DNA of 7,696 bases from an uncultured Bacilli bacterium (GTDB lineage Bacteria > Bacillota_I > Bacilli_A > RF39 > UBA660): the NCBI GenBank assembly GCA_944358565.1, contig CALVRK010000051.1, positions 1-7,696 on the forward strand, read 5' to 3'. The notes beneath the pieces were generated by a model. The model had not been told where the DNA came from, searched no databases, and saw only the letters and a program-made list of their open reading frames with translations. Both the position numbers and the translations under genes were made by a program. Shown here piece after piece: positions 6,399 through 7,696 of the stretch (its first letter is position 1; every line of letters begins with the position of its first letter).

Positions 6399-6869
6399 TC
6401 AATTGTTTTCTGTTACCATGACTGTATAACTACTACTTACTCTATTAACACCATTTGATACGTTGGCAACTATACTTCCATTTTTAGTAAATTTTATATC
6501 TACTTTACTACTTATAACATTTATTATGTTGCCATTATCTTTTTGATAAGTACACGTTAGAGTACTTCCGCATCCTTCTGGATATGTGATAATAACTATG
6601 TTGCCAGTTTCTTTAAATGATGGCTTTTCTAAAGAAGACGTTGTAACAACTTTTGAAACTATCTTACTTTGACCATTACTTAGATTAGCTCTGATTTGAG
6701 TATTGTATATACTATTGACATTCAAATCATCAAAAGTATATACATTACTATTTGTATCTACCCATGTCTCACCATTGTCATTAGAAAATGAATAATTCAT
6801 AACATTAGTATCTGCATTTGCAATTAAGGAAATGGAATTATTCCCTATTCCATATTGATTTTTCAGCAA
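6399..6869 (-). CDS. C-terminal Ig/fibronectin-like part of a broken surface protein
   Basis: About 156 residues read as two beta-sandwich-like domains. The first (about 10-75) has NYSFSNDNGETW and VYTFDDLNVNSIY, resembling fibronectin type III or Ig-like repeats of bacterial surface proteins. The second (about 83-152) has ITYPEGCGSTLTCTY and SSSYTVMV, an Ig-like bacterial repeat with two cysteines. No signal peptide or membrane anchor is visible. The only possible start at the 5' end is a TTG at 6869 with no ribosome site, so this is more likely the downstream half of the DUF285 gene, detached by a frameshift between 6866 and 6872, than an independent gene. It ends at TGA 6399-6401; a strong terminator follows about 150 bp later. 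Confidence 0.6.
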   Translation of the reverse strand: MLKNQYGIGNNSISLIANADTNVMNYSFSNDNGETWVDTNSNVYTFDDLNVNSIYNTQIRANLSNGQSKIVSKVVTTSSLEKPSFKETGNIVIITYPEGCGSTLTCTYQKDNGNIINVISSKVDIKFTKNGSIVANVSNGVNRVSSSYTVMVTENN

Positions 6870-7696
6870 TTTCTATACAACAAAAGAGATAAACTAGTTA
6901 AACTTAAACTCATAGCATCTACTTCACAATTATCTGATTGTGTTACTGATGATACGCCACTATTTGTAAACATATCAGTTGTTGTCGCATTCTCTGTTGT
7001 CCAGTTTGGACCTACATAGATAGATTTTAAGTTTGACGTATTTTGAAACATATAATTCATACTTGTTACATTACTTGTATTCCAGTTACACAATACTAAT
7101 TTTGAAAGACTGCTACAAAGATAGAACATAGAATCCATACTTGTTACACTGCTTGTATTCCATTTACTTACATCTAAGGTGGTGAGGCTGCTACAATTAT
7201 CGAACATAGAATCCATACTTGTTACACTGCTTGTATTCCATTTACTTACATCTAAGGTGGTTAAACTGCTACAACCACTGAACATATGGTACATCCTTGT
7301 TACACTGCTTGTATCCCAGTCACTTACATCTAAGGTGGTTAATTTGCTACAACTAGAGAACATAGATTGCATAGTTGTTACCTTACTTGTATCCCATTTA
7401 CTTACATCTAAAGTGGTGAGGCTGCTACAACTAGAGAATATAGACGCCATATTTATTACATTACTTGTATTCCATTTACTTACATCTAAAGTGGTGAGGC
7501 TGCTACAACTAGAGAACATAGATTGCATAGTTTTTACATTACTTGTATTCCATTTACTTACATCTAAGGTGGTTAAACTTCTACAATTATAGAACATAGA
7601 ACTCATACTTGTTACACTGCTTGTATTCCATTTACTTACATCTAAGGTGGTTAAACTTCTACAATTATAGAACATAGAACTCATACTTGTTACACT
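6863..7696 (-). CDS. BspA-like surface protein with DUF285 repeats (5' end off window)
   Basis: The frame is open to the right edge and ends at TGA 6863-6865, giving 277 visible residues. Seven clean 26-residue units follow the pattern MxSMFxxCxSLTTLDVSKWNTSxVTx, plus a diverged unit (SKLVLCNWNTSNVTSMNYMF) and a capping stretch (IYVGPNWTTENATTTDMF). This is the DUF285 (PF03382) repeat, a leucine-rich-repeat relative found in surface proteins of mycoplasmas and gut Firmicutes and described as PARCEL elements. Such proteins are thought to be cell-surface adhesins or variable antigens; location cannot be seen here because the N-terminal signal is off window. After CEVDAMSLSLTS the frame soon stops, and Ig-like sequence resumes in another frame, so the gene looks frameshifted. 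The methionine at 7684 lies inside a repeat and is not the true start. Confidence 0.85.
   Translation of the reverse strand, partial: SVTSMSSMFYNCRSLTTLDVSKWNTSSVTSMSSMFYNCRSLTTLDVSKWNTSNVKTMQSMFSSCSSLTTLDVSKWNTSNVINMASIFSSCSSLTTLDVSKWDTSKVTTMQSMFSSCSKLTTLDVSDWDTSSVTRMYHMFSGCSSLTTLDVSKWNTSSVTSMDSMFDNCSSLTTLDVSKWNTSSVTSMDSMFYLCSSLSKLVLCNWNTSNVTSMNYMFQNTSNLKSIYVGPNWTTENATTTDMFTNSGVSSVTQSDNCEVDAMSLSLTSLSLLLYRNC
7093..7696 (-). repeat. Tandem 78-bp DUF285/PARCEL coding repeats
   Basis: The segment beginning CATCTAAGGTGG, or its close variant CATCTAAAGTGG, recurs on the plus strand at 7171, 7249, 7327, 7405, 7483, 7561 and 7639. The spacing is exactly 78 bp each time, equal to 26 codons, so copy-number change keeps the frame. 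A diverged unit starts near 7093. The last two copies agree at every one of the 58 comparable bases (7561-7618 and 7639-7696), while the inner copies differ at a few sites, suggesting recent duplication. The array runs off the right edge. Confidence 0.95.

Noticed and set aside
6869..6869. TTG as a true start for the Ig-like protein
   Set aside because: No ribosome site precedes it, and the region upstream is the coding end of the DUF285 part.
7179..7592. Plus-strand open frame across the repeats
   Set aside because: It is the antisense reading of the 78-bp units, which stay open in any frame lacking a stop in the unit; it has no ribosome site.
7093..7696. Regular repeats as a possible CRISPR array
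   Set aside because: The 78-bp units are directly adjacent with no unique spacers, and they encode a continuous DUF285 repeat protein on the minus strand.
1..7696. Mycoplasma genetic code (UGA as tryptophan)
   Set aside because: Conserved tryptophans in RpoD are TGG, and TGA ends dnaG and trmK at sensible positions.

Overview
The window is strongly AT-rich and carries the dnaG-rpoD gene pair followed by trmK, an order typical of Bacillota. TGG encodes tryptophan in conserved places (the WW pair of sigma region 2), and dnaG and trmK end in TGA, so the standard bacterial code applies rather than the Mycoplasma code. Together with a short primase, a short sigma factor and a DUF285 repeat surface protein, this suggests an uncultured, gut-type Bacilli or Mollicutes-related lineage. 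The taxonomic call is inference.

Layout, left to right. Positions 1-1142 (minus) hold a stand-alone TnpB nuclease of the IS200/IS605 (IS1341-like) group. It is nearly complete, with its C-terminal end just off the left edge, and it has its own extended -10 promoter at 1171-1199. A hairpin terminator at 1254-1279 separates it from a tightly packed minus-strand operon read from 5136 down to about 1296: dnaG (primase), rpoD (primary sigma factor), a shortened trmK (tRNA m1A22 methyltransferase), and two small two-helix membrane proteins of similar size and layout. The second of these carries an apparent one-base deletion. The genes overlap or nearly touch, so they are probably co-transcribed.

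A 130-bp divergent gap leads to a plus-strand membrane protein (5267-5800, DUF6512-like). Its 3' end overlaps by 13 bp the convergent gene 5788-6138 (minus), an unrecognised 116-residue protein with a perfect TTGACA-16-TATAAT promoter. A strong terminator at 6216-6247 then closes the next minus-strand unit.

That unit (6399-7696) is a BspA-like surface protein with exact 78-bp tandem repeats encoding DUF285 (PARCEL-type) units, followed by Ig/fibronectin-like beta domains. The coding frame is broken by an apparent one-base deletion near 6866-6872, and the N-terminus lies off the right edge.

The core operon links primer synthesis, housekeeping transcription and tRNA modification. The flanks are accessory: a TnpB-type element, a repeat-rich adhesin-like gene and orphan small genes. 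I do not see a clearly new multi-gene system. The best leads are the paired small membrane proteins at the end of the dnaG operon and the two frame disruptions.
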